A DNA stretch of 7,369 bases from Deltaproteobacteria bacterium (GTDB lineage Bacteria > Desulfobacterota > Binatia > UBA9968), in assembly GCA_020027655.1 (NCBI GenBank), contig JAHKKJ010000163.1:1-7369 (forward strand). Reading direction: 5' to 3'. Every line of letters starts with the position of its first letter. The first letter of the stretch is position 1. Both the position numbers and the translations under genes were made by a program. Positions 5,590 through 7,369 of this stretch are shown here, one piece after another. The notes below the pieces were generated by a model, which had not been told where the DNA came from, made no database searches, and was given only the letters and a program-made list of their open reading frames with translations.

Positions 5590-6582
5590 CTATCGCTTGT
5601 AGAGTTGCTTGATAAATCCCGAAGACTCCAGCTCCTGGACAAAGCTCATGTCCACGTACTTACTCAAATCGACATTCGCGGCTTTGGGATTGGTCACCGC
5701 CAGGTCATCCATGAAAGTCTTTACGCCATCCACATAGGGGTAAGGCGCCTCGCGGAAAATCACACTATAGGCCTGGTAGGCCCTTTCGAGTCCATCCTGA
5801 TCATCGGTTCGAAGTTTTTTGGCGAGGATCGCCTTGGTGGCTTCTTTGTTGGTCTTGATAAAATGAATCGACTCGACCATCGCTCGCACGTAGCGGGTGA
5901 TGAGCGCGCGTTTCGACTTGATGGTTGCTTCACGGGTCATTGATGCATTCCAATGAAACGGGATCTTCAACGAGCCGATGTCCAAAAAGTCTCTCAATCC
6001 GAGTTTCTCGGCCTCGCGAATGAAAGGTTCGGGCATGTGAGTGAACTGCGCTATTCCCTGGGAGATGGCTGCCAGTCGTTCAGGGTTGCCGCCCCGCGCC
6101 ACCAGTTTGACTTCCTTATCCGGATCAACTCCGAGTCTCCTGAGAGTGAGCTTGATGCCAAGCTCGGATGAAGTTCCGGCGCGATTGACCGCTCCTACTT
6201 TCCCTTTCAGCTGTTCTATTTTGGTGATGGAGGGGTGCGTGATCAAGTGATCAACAAAAGTGGGGACAAGACCCAAGATCATCACCGTATCGGCGCCGGC
6301 CAGACGCGAGGTGAGGTTGGCTACGGAACCGATGATGACATCAACTTCCCCGGCCAGAAGCACCTGCACGGCGATGGAACTGGCGGTGATGCTAATGATC
6401 TCTCCATCGATACCGTACTTTTTTAAGAGATTTTTCTCTTCGACGACCCAAATAGGGCTGTGTGCGGGACTTGAACCAGACCATGCGATTCTCAATCGTT
6501 CTTGCGCGAAGACCGACTCAAAACTGTAACTAGAGAAGAGCGCCAGGAACCCGAATATCAAACTCATTACTGTCTTAGACAT
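5590..6582 (-). CDS. ABC transporter substrate-binding protein, NMT1/THI5 (SsuA/TauA/ThiY-like) type
   Basis: A 330-residue exported binding protein. The signal peptide spans 1-26, with a hydrophobic core about 5-20 and likely cleavage after VFA26. The mature protein starts 'QERLRIAWSG' and shows NMT1-like landmarks: 'SPIWVVEEKNLLKKYGIDGE' (42-61), 'VLLAGEVDVIIGS' (74-86), 'LKGKVGAVNRAGTSSE' (125-140) and 'LRRLGVDPDKEVKLVARG' (147-164). Relatives deliver sulfonates, nitrate, pyrimidines, taurine or aromatic acids to ABC importers; the ligand here cannot be inferred. The alternative in-frame ATG at 6597 lacks a ribosome-binding site, while the ATG at 6582 has AAGGA 7 nt upstream and gives a compact signal peptide. 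It is followed after 32 bp by the amidohydrolase, hinting that the bound molecule is that enzyme's substrate or a precursor. No permease or ATPase is adjacent. Confidence 0.92.
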   Translation of the reverse strand: MSKTVMSLIFGFLALFSSYSFESVFAQERLRIAWSGSSPAHSPIWVVEEKNLLKKYGIDGEIISITASSIAVQVLLAGEVDVIIGSVANLTSRLAGADTVMILGLVPTFVDHLITHPSITKIEQLKGKVGAVNRAGTSSELGIKLTLRRLGVDPDKEVKLVARGGNPERLAAISQGIAQFTHMPEPFIREAEKLGLRDFLDIGSLKIPFHWNASMTREATIKSKRALITRYVRAMVESIHFIKTNKEATKAILAKKLRTDDQDGLERAYQAYSVIFREAPYPYVDGVKTFMDDLAVTNPKAANVDLSKYVDMSFVQELESSGFIKQLYKR

Positions 6583-6589
6583 CTCGTCA

Positions 6590-6594
6590 TCCTT
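6590..6594 (-). promoter_or_regulatory. Shine-Dalgarno AAGGA of the NMT1-type binding-protein gene
   Basis: AAGGA on the minus strand, 7 nt before the ATG at 6582, supports this start over the ATG at 6597. Confidence 0.65.
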
Positions 6595-6678
6595 CATGGT
6601 CTACCGATCGTGCTTGACACACCAGCGCCAACTGGAACGGAATGCTTTTTCCCACTATTCGGATCGTGACTGGGATTT

Positions 6679-6727
6679 GCGCTGGAGTCCGGGCCTTCTG
6701 CTCATCAGCTCCCACGTGCTCCAGCGC
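6679..6727. repeat. 9-bp inverted repeat in the gap after the deacetylase gene
   Basis: GCGCTGGAG (6679-6687) and CTCCAGCGC (6719-6727) are exact inverted arms separated by 31 bp, 25 nt past the deacetylase stop. They could form a long-looped hairpin in the deacetylase 3' region. There is no U-tract after it on the minus strand, so an intrinsic terminator is not supported. The rest of 6583-6752 shows no other clear feature and no convincing promoter. Confidence 0.4.
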
Positions 6728-6752
6728 GTGCTTAGCGGTCTATAGCTGTCGT

Positions 6753-7369
6753 TTAAGAACCGGCTGCGGCCCGAAGCGGTGCCGGCTGCTCGGAAAATCC
6801 TTGCTTCAACCACCACTCCGCGATCTCGATACCGGTTGCGAACCAAACACCTTGATGGCCCTTCATGTATTCAATCATTTCTTTAAGGGCGCTGGTCCGT
6901 CCAGGTCTGCTGGAAACATAGGGATGGAGCTGAAACGTGGTGAAAGTCGGCGCTAACGATGATTCCCGATAGAGCTCGTCGAAGAAACTTTTCCACAAAG
7001 TCAAAGCGTTATCCGGATGGTCGCCGGCTCGGTTCTGATGACCGTAGAGTCTGCCGTCGCCAAAAGGCTGGCGGGGGAGCTCAACCAGCCGCGATTGCCC
7101 GTTCTCCCAAACGAAAGGAAGATCGTCGGCAAACGAATTACTGTTCCAGATGTATCCCTCCTCCATGAGGATCTCCACGGTGTTGACGCTCTGAGTACAT
7201 GTGCGCCAGCCCACGGGGCGTTTCCCGGTCCGCTTCATTAGCATGTCCGTGGTACGCCGGGTCACATCTTTTTCTTCTTGTCTGGACAAGTCGCGGGCAA
7301 TCTCGTGATGGTATCCATGTCCGGCAATCTCATGCCCCTGCTCAGCGATTGCTTTAATTGCGTCTGGGT
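6753..7369 (-). CDS. Polysaccharide deacetylase family protein, PuuE/allantoinase-like (5'-truncated by window edge)
   Basis: The C-terminal 204 residues of a NodB-fold deacetylase; the reading frame is open to the right edge, so the start is missing. Visible residues (numbered from the edge): 'GHEIAGHGYHHE' (11-22), where H17 and H21 match the metal-binding H-x3-H motif; 'GWRTCTQSVNTVEIL' (53-67), corresponding to the R-containing motif 3; and 'LHPYVSSRPGRTSALKEMIE' (147-166) with 'GVWFATGIEIAEWW' (173-186), typical of PuuE-like and related cytoplasmic members. The first catalytic motif (T-F-D-D) would lie upstream of the window. The family removes N-acetyl groups from sugars or opens cyclic amides such as allantoin; the C-terminal motifs favour the latter subgroup, but the substrate is undetermined. 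An internal TTG at 7289 is not the start, because conserved motif residues precede it. The gene is followed by a 170-bp gap before the binding-protein gene. Confidence 0.88.
   Translation of the reverse strand, partial: PDAIKAIAEQGHEIAGHGYHHEIARDLSRQEEKDVTRRTTDMLMKRTGKRPVGWRTCTQSVNTVEILMEEGYIWNSNSFADDLPFVWENGQSRLVELPRQPFGDGRLYGHQNRAGDHPDNALTLWKSFFDELYRESSLAPTFTTFQLHPYVSSRPGRTSALKEMIEYMKGHQGVWFATGIEIAEWWLKQGFSEQPAPLRAAAGS

Noticed and set aside
1665..6582. A thiamine pyrimidine salvage cluster (ThiY-like binding protein, TenA, amidohydrolase)
   Set aside because: The TenA-fold protein appears to lack the catalytic Cys, the amidohydrolase is imidazolonepropionase-like and not a YlmB-type (M20-like) deformylase, and no TPP riboswitch or other thi gene is visible.
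7287..7289. TTG as the start of the deacetylase gene
   Set aside because: The frame continues upstream to the window edge and includes the conserved GHEIAGHGYHH motif, so the gene is truncated by the window and not started here.

Overview
The window reads as a single-direction catabolic gene cluster from an uncultured, moderately GC-rich environmental bacterium. All seven protein genes lie on the minus strand, so transcription runs from high to low coordinates. The gene content is of the sort seen in soil and sediment proteobacteria and in related uncultured lineages (former Deltaproteobacteria/Binatia, Tectomicrobia, Rokubacteria): several orphan ABC solute-binding proteins, an imidazolonepropionase-like amidohydrolase, a Gfo/Idh/MocA dehydrogenase, a TenA/PqqC-like protein and a PuuE-type deacetylase. 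No rRNA or marker gene is present, so the taxonomic placement is only an impression.

Layout in order of transcription: (1) a 5'-truncated polysaccharide-deacetylase/allantoinase-like gene (7369-6753); (2) an exported NMT1/THI5-type solute-binding protein (6582-5590); (3) 32 bp later, a cytoplasmic metal-dependent amidohydrolase with an added C-terminal IPT/TIG-like domain (5557-3911); (4) after a gap holding a perfect 20-bp palindrome, a Gfo/Idh/MocA oxidoreductase (3779-2667); (5) a ~209-bp MITE-like element with 24-bp imperfect terminal inverted repeats (2462-2670), whose edge contains the TAG stop of the dehydrogenase; (6) a TenA/PqqC/CADD-fold protein with a strong ribosome-binding site (2360-1665); (7) an exported COG1840 (iron/AfuA-type) solute-binding protein (1585-566); (8) 33 bp later, the N-terminal 177 residues of a 4,5-dihydroxyphthalate-decarboxylase-like protein running off the left edge (532-1).

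Together the genes suggest uptake and breakdown of one or more small organic, possibly nitrogen-containing or aromatic, compounds. Three unrelated binding-protein folds sit among four enzyme-like genes, and no permease or ATPase is visible. The substrate cannot be read from the sequence. The points most worth a second look are the MITE placed exactly at a stop codon, the amidohydrolase-IPT/TIG fusion, and the TenA-fold protein, which has an H-x3-D-x2-H metal-type signature and Trp where thiaminase-II enzymes seem to have their catalytic Cys.
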